A stretch of 64,000 nt of DNA from Girardinichthys multiradiatus (Eukaryota > Chordata > Actinopteri > Cyprinodontiformes > Goodeidae). The DNA lies in NCBI RefSeq assembly GCF_021462225.1, contig NC_061806.1:4087234-4151233 (forward strand), given 5' to 3'. The notes below the pieces were generated by a model, which saw only the letters and a list, made by a program, of their open reading frames with translations, did not search any database and was not told the origin of the DNA. The first letter of the stretch is position 1; each line of letters opens with the position of its first letter. The position numbers and the translations under genes were made by a program. This document shows, one piece after another, positions 9,358-20,807 of the stretch.

Positions 9358-11595
9358 TGTTGTAAATATGAATCTGAGAATATTATTTAATATTTAATAT
9401 TAATATTTTAATATTAATATTTTAATATTTTACCAAATAATATTCTGGTCTGTTAAGGATTGTCCTGTGAATACCAGCCCCATTAAGGCGATGGTATTAG
9501 GACAGAATAGAAAGGGGTGAGACGAGCTCTGGCATTATTGAACAGCATAAACTCTGCACACATATGGAATGAATTCACACAATTTCTTAAAATACAAGAA
9601 TTTATTAACAAAAATAAGTCAACTCAAAGTCAAACATATTTCAATCAACAAACTCTTTACTATGCTAAAACAATCCAACTAAACTACCAAGCAGAATTAA
9701 AGAATAATGAAGACTAATGGACTATGTACAATATAAACAAGTTGATTAAAGATGATTAGAAATCATGACCAAAAAGAGTGATGCAACATTACCATGCAAT
9801 GTTTATGTTTGAGAACCAAGGATTATCTTGAAGAATCTGGAAGTGAAGTTAAGTTAGTTTTGGAACTAACTTAGAAAATAATCAGCAACCTCTAGACAAC
9901 CCTTTACAATGCAAGATCAGATTAAATATTATTTTAATAAAATAATGTTTTAAATAATGATCTGCTGAATAAAACCAACCTCCTGGATGACTAATTCTCA
10001 ATGGTGTCTAATTAACTACCTGTATTTATTAAAATAATATTTGAAGAACTATTATTGAGTATTTTGGAAAAGAGCCAAATCTTTCTGGAGAAATGGGGCT
10101 TAATGGTGTTTACTTAGTTATCAACTCTAGCAAATGATGTTCAGGGACTATTATTTACTAGCTTGAAAACTAACAACCTTTCTGTTGACTAGCCTTAATG
10201 CTAGCACACGGGTTCTTACCGGCTGGCCGTTGGGCTAACAAAGAAGCTAGCTAAAGTGCTAGGCTAGAGATAGCTTAGCGCCAGAATCAACACGTACCTT
10301 TAAAATACCAGGGTTAAAATGCATAAGCGCTGACGGCGCGTTATGAGCAATGTTCTGGTTAAAACCACCCTTTAAATAAAGTTTATCTTAGCTTTAAAAC
10401 ATACAAAGAACACGAACCGGCCTGGGTGCTACAGGTAGCATGCTAGCACCAAGATAGCCGAGTTCCACAAAACAAACTTCATAACATGAAAACGTTTAGA
10501 TCAGTCAGTCATTTTCTACCGCTTATTCCATAGTGGGTCGCGGGGGAGCTGGTGCCTATCTCCAGCAGTCTATGGGCGAGAGGCAGGGTACACCCCAGAC
10601 AGGTCGCCAGTCCATCGCTGGGCAACACACAAACAAGCACACTCTCATTCATACACCTAAGGGCAATTTAGAGTGACCAATTAACCTAACAGGCATGTCT
10701 TTGGACTGTGGGAGGAAGCCGGAGTACCCGGTGAGAACCCACGCATGCACGGGGAGTACATGCAAACTCCATGCAGAAAGACCCCCGGTCGGGAATTGAA
10801 CCCAGGACCTTCTTGCTGCAAGGCAACAGTGCTACCAACTGCGCCACCGTGCAGCCCAACGTTTAGATCATTTCATCCTAAACCAATCTGTTAATCTGCC
10901 CAAAACCCAACCTCTGAACCTGTTGAGGGAATGTTGTCCAAGGGACGAAGTTTGAAGAAGATATCCGTCGTGAACAAAGAGTTAGCTTCCCGCTAACTTC
11001 TTCAGTTTCTTCCGATCCGAAGGTGCGTTTGTTCTGTGAACAAAGGTTAGCTTCCCGCTAACTTCCTCAGTTTCTCCCGATCAGAAGGTGACCAGCTGTT
11101 CGTTACCGTAAACACCGTTGCGGCCGTCGTCTTTCCTCCAGACTCGGCTTGTCGAAACAGCTTCTCCACCGGCTTCTCTCGGAACACCGTTTGCTTCTGT
11201 GGGGCCTCGAAGAGAAAATGTAAGCAACTCTTACACCTTAATTTCCCCGGTCATGAATGAAAATACCGGATACACAGACAGTATTTCATTCTACTTAACT
11301 TTTGCATATGATCGGTAATCGGTCCTTGGATCCAGTTGAATTCATGTCTTTTTACCAGCAAAAGACATTCAGCATGCTTTCCCCTTCTATCCGGTTCCTA
11401 TGGAGAGCCGCGTGGAAGAGAAAGACTTGTGGAAAGGTGGGGCTTTTATTTGGGTATTGGCGCCACAGGAAGTCCGCAGTTACCCCCTTTCCTGGCTGTG
11501 CTGGAAGAAGGTTAATGCACTTTATTTTGAAAGGTTCCAGGAAAGTATGTACCGGAGTTTTAGTGTTGAAAACCCATGGCTGTGTGGTCCCAACA
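9358..11595 (+). mobile_element. Solo LTR-like element, copy 1, with nested SINE
   Basis: Starts TGTTGTAAATATGAATC and ends GGTCCCAACA (TG...CA with TGTTG/CAACA ends). The 4-mer CTGT lies directly outside both ends (9354-9357 and 11596-11599). An inverted copy lies at 28532-30299 with its own 4-bp duplication, which fixes both boundaries. There is no internal retroviral region, so a solo LTR is the simplest reading. Copy 1 is longer because it holds a SINE at 10504-10857 and a local duplication around 10970-11095. Short frames inside (9517-9717, 11118-11318) recur in the other copy but look like LTR sequence, not genes. Confidence 0.8.
10504..10857 (-). repeat. tRNA-derived SINE, copy 2, nested in LTR
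   Basis: Reverse orientation of the repeat at 94-456; the tRNA-like head is at 10857 and downwards. It is flanked by the 13-mer AACGTTTAGATCA at 10491-10503 and 10858-10870, a clean target duplication. The other copy of the LTR lacks it, so the SINE came after the LTR. Confidence 0.88.
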
Positions 11596-11729
11596 CTGTG
11601 CAGCTGAATCCCAGAGCGCGGATCAGCAAGGTGCGTGTTCATGTTTTTGTCCGGTTGATCCCAAATCAGCCGGGAGTTAGAAGTTGGACTGTAATGTAAC
11701 ATTATATGAAAATTGTTAATGATTTATCA

Positions 11730-11964
11730 ATTGAGTTTTATTTATGTAGCATCAATTCACAACATATGTCGTCTCTAGGCACTTTACAAATCAATTCAAT
11801 CAAATCATACAGATTGCACCAAAGGTACATGCATTCCAATTAATCCTTACTATCAAACAGTGCAGTCGAGTTCAGTTTATTATTCAAACTGGTTAAAAGT
11901 TTTTTTATCTAAGGAAACCCAGCAGATTGCATCGAGTCAGTGACTTTCAGCATTCACATCTCCT
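11730..11964 (-). repeat. L2-type LINE 3' end, part 1
   Basis: Reverse orientation. It holds the tail-proximal region (ATTTATGTAGC, then CACAACATATGTCGTC) and runs to CCCAGCAGATTGCATCGAGT, all shared with the LINE 3' ends at 40821-41015 and 59840 onwards. It continues at 13074 after the hAT insertion. Confidence 0.75.
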
Positions 11965-13073
11965 CAGGGGTGAAAGTGAGCCGGTACGGTCCGGTACTGC
12001 GTACCACTAAAAGATTCTGTACCGGTACACAGTACCGGGAAGAGGGAAGAACAGCTGTCTGCTATGAAGCCGTCATCCAGAACCAGTTACGGCTGCAAAA
12101 ACTCACGAGCACACAAAGATCAGATCTGCTACCAGTAGGCAGTCTAAAACACGACTTAATCTGTTTATAAATATAACTATTTTCCCCTCATTCCATCTTG
12201 TTTCTGAACTGTTCTGCTATGATGGAGCCTCAATGTTCTTGCTTTGCTTCTCTCCCCTCGGAGCTCGAGGTTTTTGTGAACGGCCAGCCTTTAAAACGAG
12301 CACCGCTATGTTTAATGGGTGTCTGCTCGCTGCAAAATACCCAGATAAAAAGCAAAAGGAGAGTACCTAGTTGTTATTTTTCTGAATTACAACAACACAG
12401 TAAAGCTCGAAAACACCGCTTATGACCAGAGATTTCACATACAATACATGAGAGTGCATGCACGCTTACCTCCAAAACAGAGCGGTGGCCAAGGAGATCA
12501 ATGCGTTCGATTTAATGGACTGGGAGATTTTACACAGGTGGTGCACAGACAAAAAACCGCAGCTTGCATTAGGAAAGGACGAACATCTACATCTACAGAC
12601 TTTTAAATAAAAACCGCAAAAACAGCCGAAATGTCTAATTTTTAATTTAAATGAAATCAAAACTTGACCATAATGCAGAGAACAATAACTTCTTTGTTTA
12701 AAAGAAAAGAGGGAAACTGAAGAAAAGTTATGCATCATAAAACGGTTTATCATTGTTTCATACATGGCAGTTCTTAAGCAATTGAAAAAATAAAAAATAA
12801 AAAACAATACATAGATATATATATACATTGTCAAGTGATTCTAATTTCTGCCTTATAAGGACAGCCTTCAGTAAAGTAAAATATTGATACATTTTGATTA
12901 GTCTGAATTTGGACTTTGCTGAGAGAGAGAGATCTCGAGGAGGCCACCGATGAGAGTGACAATTAACACACACATTATATGTATATATGCATACATGCTC
13001 CCAGTGCCTCCCCAGCACCCCTCTAGCTGCGCCCCTAAGTACCGGCAAGAATTTAACACTACTTTCACCCCTG
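11965..13073. mobile_element. hAT-like transposon inserted in the LINE 3' end
   Basis: Left end CAGGGGTGAAAGTGAGCC and right end ...CTACTTTCACCCCTG form inverted termini of about 15 bp with the CAG/CTG ends typical of hAT. The flanks CATCTCCT (11957-11964) and CTCCTCCT (13074-13081) match at six of eight positions, fitting an aged 8-bp duplication. LINE sequence resumes directly afterwards. No hAT transposase or dimerisation domain was found inside, so it is non-autonomous. Interior: the short frame at 12458-12610 and a TATATATA run near 12815. Confidence 0.75.
12458..12610 (+). CDS. Small unrecognised frame inside the hAT element
   Basis: ATG at 12458, 50 codons, stop TAA at 12608. Composition is protein-like: it has KEINAFDLMDWEILHRW and ends QTFK. 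A possible splice acceptor (CAAAACAG) lies just before 12481, so the true unit could be an exon rather than an ATG-started gene. I do not recognise a family. It may be a captured host exon, a remnant of the element's own protein or chance. Confidence 0.2.
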   Translation: MHAYLQNRAVAKEINAFDLMDWEILHRWCTDKKPQLALGKDEHLHLQTFK

Positions 13074-13265
13074 CTCCTCCTGGATGAGCATGTAGCGACA
13101 GTGGACAGTCACTGGCGTTGACTTTGCAGCAATCCCTCATACTGAGCATGCATATAGCGACAGTGGAGAGGAAAAGTTCATTTTAACAGGAAGAAACCTC
13201 CAGCAGAACCACGCTCAGTGTGAGCGGCCATCTGCCAGGGTTTGAGAGAACAGAACAGAGACACA
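13074..13265 (-). repeat. L2-type LINE 3' end, part 2
   Basis: Continuation of the 3' region after the hAT insertion. It carries the diagnostic GCAGCAATCCCTCATACTG and AGGAAGAAACCTCCAGCAGA strings also found (in either orientation) at 23560-23760 and 59900-60060. Confidence 0.75.
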
Positions 13266-13739
13266 AAAAGAACACGGCCACTTGTTTTTTACAACACAAA
13301 ATCCTGGCATTCCACAGGGCTTTGTACACGTTTGATAGCCACAATAGTTTCTAATGAAATAAAATGACACTCTTGGGCTTATTAGATGACACATGTTTAT
13401 GATTCTTTCATTTTGTGCCTCAAGTATTATAATTGTGGTCAGGTTTTTTTGAAAAGTTATTCTAAATACACAGAATTCACCAGTCATACAAGGTTTAAAG
13501 TGTTGAAATGTATTCTACAACATTACAATAAAACTAGATCCTCAGATCCAACAGATTTCCGGAGGTAGAAAATTGTTTGAAGGATTTCCTAATATCATTT
13601 ATTTCCTCATTCCTGTACAAGATAGAGTGAATAAAGCATCATCACAGAGAAACTAAACTTTGTTGCTGCCTGGCAACTCAAATATATGTGTTCACTGTCA
13701 CACCTGCAAACTTTTGAGCAGTTCCTCCTGGTAAAGTCG
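13266..13739. other. No feature seen
   Basis: AT-rich sequence with only short frames in both directions. Nothing was recognised. Confidence 0.4.
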
Positions 13740-13835
13740 TACAATGCCTTGAAAAAGTATTTGTACTTTTTTCACTTTAGGTCATGTTACAATGACAAAC
13801 TTCAATGTATTTTAATGGGATTATGTCATATGTGT
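13740..13835. repeat. Tc1-like terminal repeat fragment
   Basis: Begins TACAATGCCTTGAAAAAGTA and continues through a TTTTTCACTTT...GTTACAA...CAAACTTCAATGTATTTTA series typical of the termini of one fish Tc1/mariner family. The homologous stretch stops near 13830; no transposase or opposite terminus follows. Confidence 0.55.
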
Positions 13836-15019
13836 GAATGAGTTTCTAGCCCTCCAGAAGTTCAGCTAATTTAAGGAGCGGTCCAAATTGTTGTGGGCTG
13901 CACTGGCTCTACTTCCTATTTCACTTGGATTATAAGTGATTAAGTGGCCATTAGCTGGTCCAGTGCTCTTTCCTAAAGCTTGTTTGTTCCATAACTCGAT
14001 TTGCATTTATTTATCAGTAAATTTGGCTACAGAAATGCTGCATTCAACAGAGGGGAGAGCGATTAAAAATGTGTGTCTTTTGAAAACGTCTCCACTGACA
14101 CCGTTTCACTTCTCATTCATATTTCCGTTTCTGCTTAATAAAACCTATCTGCCATAAGGAATAATCTGGGAATAGCTTTTATTTGTTCTTTGGCTCAATT
14201 CACTGTCTTAACAGATGGGAGGGAAGAAGGAGGAGTATTTCCAGCATGAAAGCAGGGGATCAGTTTGCACCAGTATGGTGCCCAGAGCATCTTTCAGTGG
14301 CTCACTTTGCGTCTGCTTGGTGTGCAGTTGGAGCTGAAGACTCTAAATGCACCCTTTGATACAGAGGATGGAGAAAAGACAAACTTTCAAAGCATCCACC
14401 CACTCTACATGATGTAGCTGTAATTATGTTGTGACCTTCTCAGTGTGACACAATGTGACTGAACAACAGAATGAGTCAAGGACTCTGAACTAAAGATTTT
14501 CTCAGACCACTGTGTACTCAAAGTACGACAAAAAAAACAACAACAATGACTGTTTCAAACGTTTGGGGACTGTCAAATTAACTGAACTGAGAATTAAGCA
14601 CAATATTCGAACTTTTGGACTTTTTTGGATTTCAGTTCATTTGTCCTAAAGAGGGTAAAGAAAACATGGGCAGCAAATTCTTAAATTCTTAAATTGATAG
14701 CACTATCACTTCAGAGCAAGAAGGTCTGTTTTGGTGAAGATCTGTCTGCATAAATTTCCAGGTCATTCTAAATCAATTCACTTCGATATGTGCGCCTGCT
14801 TTCACCTTGTTTCACAGTCTGCAATTAAGACCCTATGATTTGCCAGTAAAGTGTCCATCCATCCAACCCAGCAGACCTTTTACTTATTGCAAGGCGGTCC
14901 ATTTATGGTTGCTGTAACTTACCCAGAGCTACTCATAGCTCCCATCTGAAGAATTTGTTGCTTACCATTGTTGCCACATCATTTAAACCACAAACGTTAG
15001 TCTCAATGTACTGTTTCTG
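13836..15019. other. No feature seen
   Basis: Non-coding, AT-rich, no repeat structure recognised. Frames such as 13936-14157 are short and unlike known proteins. Confidence 0.4.
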
Positions 15020-15435
15020 GCCTCAGAGGTTTATTAGAGAACATGAGAGAACAAACAGCATCATGAAGACCAAGGAACACAGCAGACAGTTCAGAGTAAA
15101 AGTTTTGTAGAAGAGTAACACGTGGTTAGGTTCTAAAACATTTTCGTGAGTTATGAACATCTCATAGAGCTCTGTCCAATCCATTATCTGGCGTTTTTCA
15201 GCTCTCCACAGGTAAAACACCGTAATTGGGTCCGTGAAATCCATGTCCGCCATGTTCAGTTGAAACCAGCAAGCAGCAGATAGAAGCTCCTCCTATTTGA
15301 TGATGTGGTGAAGCATTGCCTTTTTTTACCATTGGGGATCGCGGAGTTCACGCGAAATGTGAAGCGAGCAACAGCACACAAATGATGCAAAATATTCGCA
15401 GAATCCGCGTTCGGTGTGAATGCACCATTACAGGT
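15020..15435. repeat. Possible Harbinger-type DNA transposon relic
   Basis: A minus-strand frame (15253 to 15023) begins MADMDFTDPITVFYLWRAEK, vaguely like the N-terminal region of fish PIF/Harbinger proteins. On the other side (15335-15430) is a GC-rich GTTCACGCGAAATG...GTTCGGTGTGAATGCACC series that recalls termini of fish DNA transposons. Both are weak and the class is uncertain. Confidence 0.2.
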
Positions 15436-17278
15436 CAGGGTGAGATTGAGGAAGCATCAGAACAAGACCATAATGTAAAGTTGAAACAGTTCCTGCAATG
15501 CAGCAGAGAAAATAACATTAAACTGAACCCAGACAAGTTCAAGCTGAGCCAAAGTGAGTGCACATATATAAGACACCGCCAGACAGCAAATGGACTGAAA
15601 GTCGATCCAAACAAGGTTAGTGCCATTGAACACATGCCAAAACCTACCGATGTGCAAGCGGTACAGAGACTGTCAGGTATGGTAAACTATTTGGCTAAGT
15701 TTTGCCCTCACCTTTCATACCAATGCGAGGTGTTGAGACAGTTTACACACAGAGACTGGGACGTAGGAGCATGAAAATGCTTTTGTAACCCTGAAAAAGT
15801 CAATTGCAGATGCTTTTGTCTTGACGTACTACTGCCCAGAGGACCTGGTTGTGCAGTGTGATGCATCAGACACAGGTTTGGGAGCAGCACTCATGCAGAA
15901 GGGCAGGCTCATTGCTTATGCGAGTAGAGCACTCACACAGACTGAGCGGGGTTATCCCCAGATTGAGAAAGAGTTTCTAGCTATAGTGTTTAGTGTGGAG
16001 AGGTTTCATCAGTATACATTTGGTCTCAAAGTTACTGTCTAATCTGACCATAAGCCACTGGAGACCATAGTAAAGAAATCACTTTTGAGTGTTCCCAAGA
16101 GACTTCAAAGAATGATGTTGTGAATTCAGAAAAATTACCTGACTGACTTATTGTATGTTCCAGGCAAATATATCTTACTAGCAGACACCTTAAGCAGAGC
16201 TCATCTCCCAGAATGCTCATCTCAAAGCTCAACTGAAGCTGAAATAGAGACTGTTAATCTGGTACAACACTTATCCATTTCAGGTGACAGTCTGAGCCAG
16301 ATCAGGACACCTACTAAAGATGATGATATGTTACAAACTGTGATCTAAATGATGAAGCAAGAATGGCCATCAGACAAAAGGGCCATACCTTAGAAATCAA
16401 ACCCTACTTTTCATTCCAGGAGGAGCTAAGTTATTAGGATGGCTTTGTGTTTCGAGGGGAATCTGCTGTTGTTCTATCATCCCTGCAAAAAGACCTATCT
16501 GTCGTCTGCACTCTTCTCATCAGTGCAGAAGGAGGTCTTCAAAGAACCAGAGAATGCATCTACTGGATTGGTATGAACAAATACATAAAGACACACATAG
16601 CTTGTTGTGATATTTGCAGCTGAGTGGATGACAGACATTGCAAAGAGATCTTAAATCCACACAATGTTCCAAGCAGACCATGGGCTGAAGTCGGTGTTGA
16701 CCTGTTTCAGTTTGACAACAAGAATTACCATGTAACAGTGGACTGCTATTCCAACTTTTGGAAAATGGACACTGGTCTTTTAATGTGATAAAAAAGATAA
16801 AAGCCCATTTTGCTCAATACGGCATCCCAAACACAGTCGTTTCAGACAATGGACCTCAATATTCATCCCGAGAGTTACAAAGATTCAGCCAGCTCTGGGA
16901 GTTCGAACACAAAATCTCATCTCCAGGGTACCCACAGAGCAATGGGAAAGCCGAGTCTGCTGTTAAAACTGCAAAGAGACAAGGACTCTTTTACCAGCAA
17001 CAAAGAGCTTTCTCCAGCCTAAAGTGGTTCAAGCAGAGCAGCAGGTCACTGTACTTTTACTACAACTGATCAGCAAGAGATCTTGGAACCATTCAACCAG
17101 GTGACTCTGTCAGAGTACAGCCATTCGAGCCTCAGGCTAAATGGAGGCTGGGCAGGGTGAAAAGACCTATTGACGCAAGATTCTATAAGATTGAGATGAA
17201 TTTGGGTGCAGTTCTCAGGAGGCACCGTAGACACCTCAGACACACTCGCAGAGTACCGAAAACGGAGCTTGCTACATA
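15436..17278 (+). pseudogene. Ty3/Gypsy pol relic, 5'-truncated
   Basis: Starts inside RT just after the YxDD region: KLKQFLQCSRENNIKLNPDK, then LSGMVNYLAKF. RNase H follows at 15821-16042 (VVQCDASDTGLGAAL, YASRALTQTE, EKEFLAIVF). A tether sequence lies at 16151-16348 (YVPGKYILLADTLSRAHLP). Integrase core pieces are at 16758-17069 (YGIPNTVVSDNGPQYSS and a PQSNGKAES Glu motif). The C-terminal domain reads to 17278 (VQPFEP, WRLGRVKRPIDARFYKIEM). Frame changes and stops occur at about 15775, 16043, 16350 and 17070. Domain order is RT-RNase H-IN. The 5' LTR, gag and protease are not in the window. Confidence 0.85.
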
Positions 17279-17612
17279 GAGACTGTAGACCCACTGGAGG
17301 CCCACACAGACACTGTAAAAGCTCGCCAAAACCTCCAATTCTGAGCAATATCGTAACAATAAAGGACTAATGGAGGACTGGATGTGGTAGAGTTATTCAA
17401 AGGGCCCCAATGCTACAAGGACTTTACTGCATAAACAGGCTCCTAAGTGATTTTGGGTGGGACACAAGGAAAAAAAAAAGAAAAGAGGATTTCAACTCAT
17501 TTGATAAAATGCATTGTGATGTTTGCAGAGTTTATTTGATAAAATGTGTTGTGATATTTGCAGAGTCTGATGTATGGAAGGTTGTGTTATAAAAAGAAAA
17601 AAAGAGAAAGGG
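17279..17612 (+). other. Gypsy 3' untranslated region and polypurine tract
   Basis: Non-coding sequence between the end of integrase and the LTR. Near 17521-17570 the string TTTATTTGATAAAATG...TTGTGATATTTGCAGAGT is partly duplicated from 17497. It ends in an A/G-rich run (17591-17612) directly before the LTR, the likely polypurine tract. Confidence 0.55.
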
Positions 17613-17810
17613 TGTAACCATATAGAATATTGTTATGTACTGTTTAGATTCGACCCACCACTAGGGGGTGAACAAGTGTTATTGCAGAGTAAGCCAGAGA
17701 ACAAGATGTATGTTGACATAATGTACATGAGTGGAGTTCAATAAATGACTGGGCTAGGGCAAAGATTACGGACTCCTTGTTTTATGAAAATACCATAGTT
17801 AAACACACAG
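17613..17810 (+). repeat. Gypsy 3' LTR
   Basis: About 198 bp, TGTAACCATATAG to TAAACACACA (TG...CA), following a purine tract. It contains an AATAAA at about 17740. No second copy exists in the window, so the right boundary is approximate. Confidence 0.6.
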
Positions 17811-17849
17811 GACCCGGAAGAAATTCCGCTTGCACCCTCAACAGCTGGC

Positions 17850-18010
17850 TCAGGACCAACTCAGCTGAAGATGATGTTGGCGGCACGCCCATGAAAAAAA
17901 TGGTGGACCCACAGTAGAGATACAATACTCTACCCCTTGCTTAGCTATGGTTACAGAAAAGGTGGCGACTGTGACAGTGGGAAACTCAGCCACCAAACGC
18001 TGATACTCAT
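17850..18010 (-). pseudogene. Ty3/Gypsy protease-RT linker scrap
   Basis: A minus-strand frame reads EYQRLVAEFPTVTVATFS, then KQGVEYCISTVGPPFFSWAC. This matches the conserved segment at the start of RT in vertebrate Ty3/Gypsy pol (AEFP, KHGVEH, TxGPP). It is out of context: no RT palm follows. It is in opposite orientation to the Gypsy element to its left, so it comes from a separate insertion. Confidence 0.5.
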
Positions 18011-18064
18011 CACCTGTGGCAAGCATGTAAGCAAAAGGCCGATGGCCGGGACCCCCAATTTTAC

Positions 18065-18213
18065 AGGGGTAGGTCAAGTCAAGTTTATTTATATAGCGTT
18101 TTTTAGCAACAAGGCAGAATGATGGATAAGAAAACGAAAGGAAAATTGGACTGAAAACTTAACTAATAATGTTTAGATGGCACAGTCAAAGGCCACTCTA
18201 AACAAATACGTTT
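18065..18213 (-). repeat. LINE 3' tail fragment
   Basis: Read on the minus strand it ends GCTATATAAATAAACTTGAC followed by a second TTGAC-like unit, the 3' terminus of a fish LINE. It abuts the inverted endonuclease segment at about 18214 and may be a separate, older insertion. Confidence 0.5.
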
Positions 18214-19700
18214 TTAATCATGGTTTCTGTATAGTCTCTCTTCATAGATAATATAGTGAACCTGGAGACCAGTCTTTCGCCACCTGCGTTCAGCTTTTTG
18301 ACACTCTTTTTTTTCACTTCTTATTGGTGGAGCACTTCTCCATGGAGACATTTTCTTCCCAGAAACGACTTTCACTTTAATTGGAGCAATTGAATCAATG
18401 ATGTCCGAGATTTTAGAATGAAAGTTATCTACCAGCTCATCTACAGTGTTACAGGGCAAAGTGGAGGTAGAACAGTAAATCTGGTTAAAGGTTTAAGCAG
18501 CACCATCCTTAAAGATGCGTTTTCTTATCATGTCTCTTTGCCAAACTGAGTCATTGCAGATGATGCTTTCAAAAATAACAGAAAAGTGGTCAGATAGGGC
18601 AACATCAGTTACAGACACCTTGGAAATGTTTAGACCCTTAGTGATGATCAAGTCCAAAATATGTCCCTGTTTGTGCGTTTGCTGTTTAACATGTTGAGTC
18701 AAACCAAAATTTCTAAGAGTGTCACATAGATCTATTGTACTTCTGTCTTCAGGATTGTCCATGTGAATGTTGACGTCTCCCACAATAATTAAACAGTCAT
18801 AATCAACACAAATCACAGATAAAAGCTCATTAAAATCACTGATAAAGTTTGTTTTGGACTTAGGAGGCCTGTAAATATTCAAGAACATGGTTCAGACCAG
18901 GCTCTTTACCTGGAGAGCCAAATATTCAAAAGAGTCAAATTTGCCCAGAAATACTTTTTTACACTTTAGTAAATCTTTAAACAAAGTGGCCACCACTCCA
19001 CCTTTTCTTTGTTGTCTGCTCTCACAAAGAAAATTGTAGTTCGGAGGCGTCGACTCTATCAGAATGGGAGCTTCATTAAATTCATGTAACCATGTTTCTG
19101 TTAAAAACAGAACATCAAGATCGTGGTCAGTAATGAAGTCATTGATAAAAAATGATTTTCCTGACAGAGATCTAATGTTCAATAAAGCCAGTTTATATGA
19201 CTTAGTTGTTGATATTAACTCTGTGTTTGTTTGTACCTGACAGTTTATGGCTTTTGTTGATTGTTTATTACTGTATCTTATCCTTTTGGTTTTGCTCTTT
19301 CTGTTACGTATAAGCACAGAGATTTTACAACTATCTCCTATTAGGGGCCAAAGTTCTTCCTGGACATGCTCATTTCTGATAGAGTTACCAATGGGGCCCA
19401 GACTGTATCACAGAGAAGTAATTTGAAGCTCCTGATTAGGAGGAGATAGATTAGGAGGTGGTGGGGCTCTGCGGCATTTGGAAGATGTTTAGTAGCAGGC
19501 CCTCGGCCACGGGGGATGTTGAATGGAGAAGATGTCAGAGCCATGTGGGTCCTGATTTTAAGAGCTCCTTTCATGTTATCAGAATCCAGTCAAGCAAAAA
19601 GCGGGCTCAGTGGGGAGATGGGAGAGTTATGTGCGGTCTGGGTCTGGGTTTGGGAGGAGGGGGATATAACGGGGGATCCACTTCTCCTGTTTGAAGCTTC
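18214..19700 (-). pseudogene. Inverted LINE 5' segment with APE-type endonuclease
   Basis: Minus-strand pieces of an L2/CR1-type second ORF. 19317 to 18892 has LLNIRSLSGK (Asn motif), LFLTETWL (catalytic Glu) and KGGVVATLF. 18888 to 18493 has YRPPKSK, VGDVNIHMD (Asp/Asn pair) and LSDHFSVIF (Ser-Asp-His). 18459 to 18214 is the endonuclease-RT linker. Upstream leader sequence reads to about 19574. The frame is broken at about 18890 and 18490. Its RT partner starts at about 19703 on the opposite strand. The 3'-most part of the segment faces outward and the 5'-most part abuts the RT, exactly the geometry of a twin-priming inversion. Confidence 0.8.
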
Positions 19701-19702
19701 CT

Positions 19703-20807
19703 GAGTTATCAGAAATATTAGCTTCATCTAAACCTTCAACTTGTATGTTAGACCCAATCCCAACCAAATGATTTAAGGAAGTGTTCCCTCTGATTACCAG
19801 CCCCATTTTAGATATGATTAATCTATCTTTAGTAAATGGATATGTACCACAGGCTTTTAAGTTAGCTGTAATTAAATCTTTACTTAAGAAACCTTTGCTT
19901 GATCGAGATGACTTGAAAAATTACAGACCTATATCCAATCTTCCATTCTTATCTAAAATTCTTGAGAAAATAGTTGCTAATCAAATGTGTGAGCATTTAC
20001 ACAGCAATGACCTGTTTGAAGAGTTTCAGTCAGGTTTCAGAGCTCATCATAGCACCGAAACAGCTCTGCTGAAAGTCACTAATGATATTCTTATGGCCTC
20101 AGATAATGGACTTGTGTCTGTACTGGTTCTGTTAGATCTCAGTGCTGCATTTGATACAGTCGACCATAATATTCTCTTAAAAAGGCTGGAATATGCTGTA
20201 GGGATCAGGGGAACAGTGCTAGGCTGGTTTAAATCTTATCTGTCTGACAGATTCCAGTTTTTTCATGTAAATGATAAATCATCTTTAAATTCCAGGGTTA
20301 ATTGTGGAGTACCACATGGTTCAGTACTTGGGCCAATTCTCTTTACTATATATATGCTTCCAATAGGTCAAATTATCAGGCATGTGATAAAGTTTCACTG
20401 TTACGCTGATGATACTCAGCTTTACTTATCCATAAATCCTGATGATCCCAACCAGTTAGATAGACTACAAGCATGTCTTGAAGATATAAAAACATGGACG
20501 ACTTTACATTTTTTTCTTCTAAATTCAGACAAGACAGAAGTTGTCATCTTTGGACCAGAGTCTTTAAAAAAGAAACTGCTTAGTCAATCACTTAACCTGG
20601 ATGGCATTAAATTGACCTCCGGTAATAAAGTAAAAAACCTTGGTGTTATTTTTGACCAGGACATGTCATTTAAATCCTATATTAAACAGGTTTCTAGGAT
20701 TTCCTTCTTTCACCTCCAGAACATTGCCAAAATTAGAAATATCCTATCCAGGAGTGACGCTGAAAAACTCGTCCATGCATTTGTTACTTCAAGGCTGGAC
20801 TATTGTA
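19703..20807 (+). pseudogene. LINE reverse transcriptase, part 1
   Basis: The frame opens near 19703 (a stop lies at about 19769) and is open from the Met at 19781. RT motifs appear in order: NYRPISNLPFLSKILEK (block 1), EEFQSGFRAHHSTETALLK (block 2), VLVLLDLSAAFDTVDH (first catalytic Asp), GVPHGSVLGPILFTIY (block 4, H in place of the usual Q) and CYADDTQLYLS (catalytic Asp pair). The style is L2/CR1 (Rex1/Maui-like). The frame is cut at 20807 by a Tc1 insertion at a TA and resumes at 22342. Confidence 0.88.

Noticed and set aside
18493..19317. Stand-alone endonuclease/phosphatase gene
   Set aside because: Sequence motifs and position match the LINE endonuclease inverted relative to the neighbouring RT.
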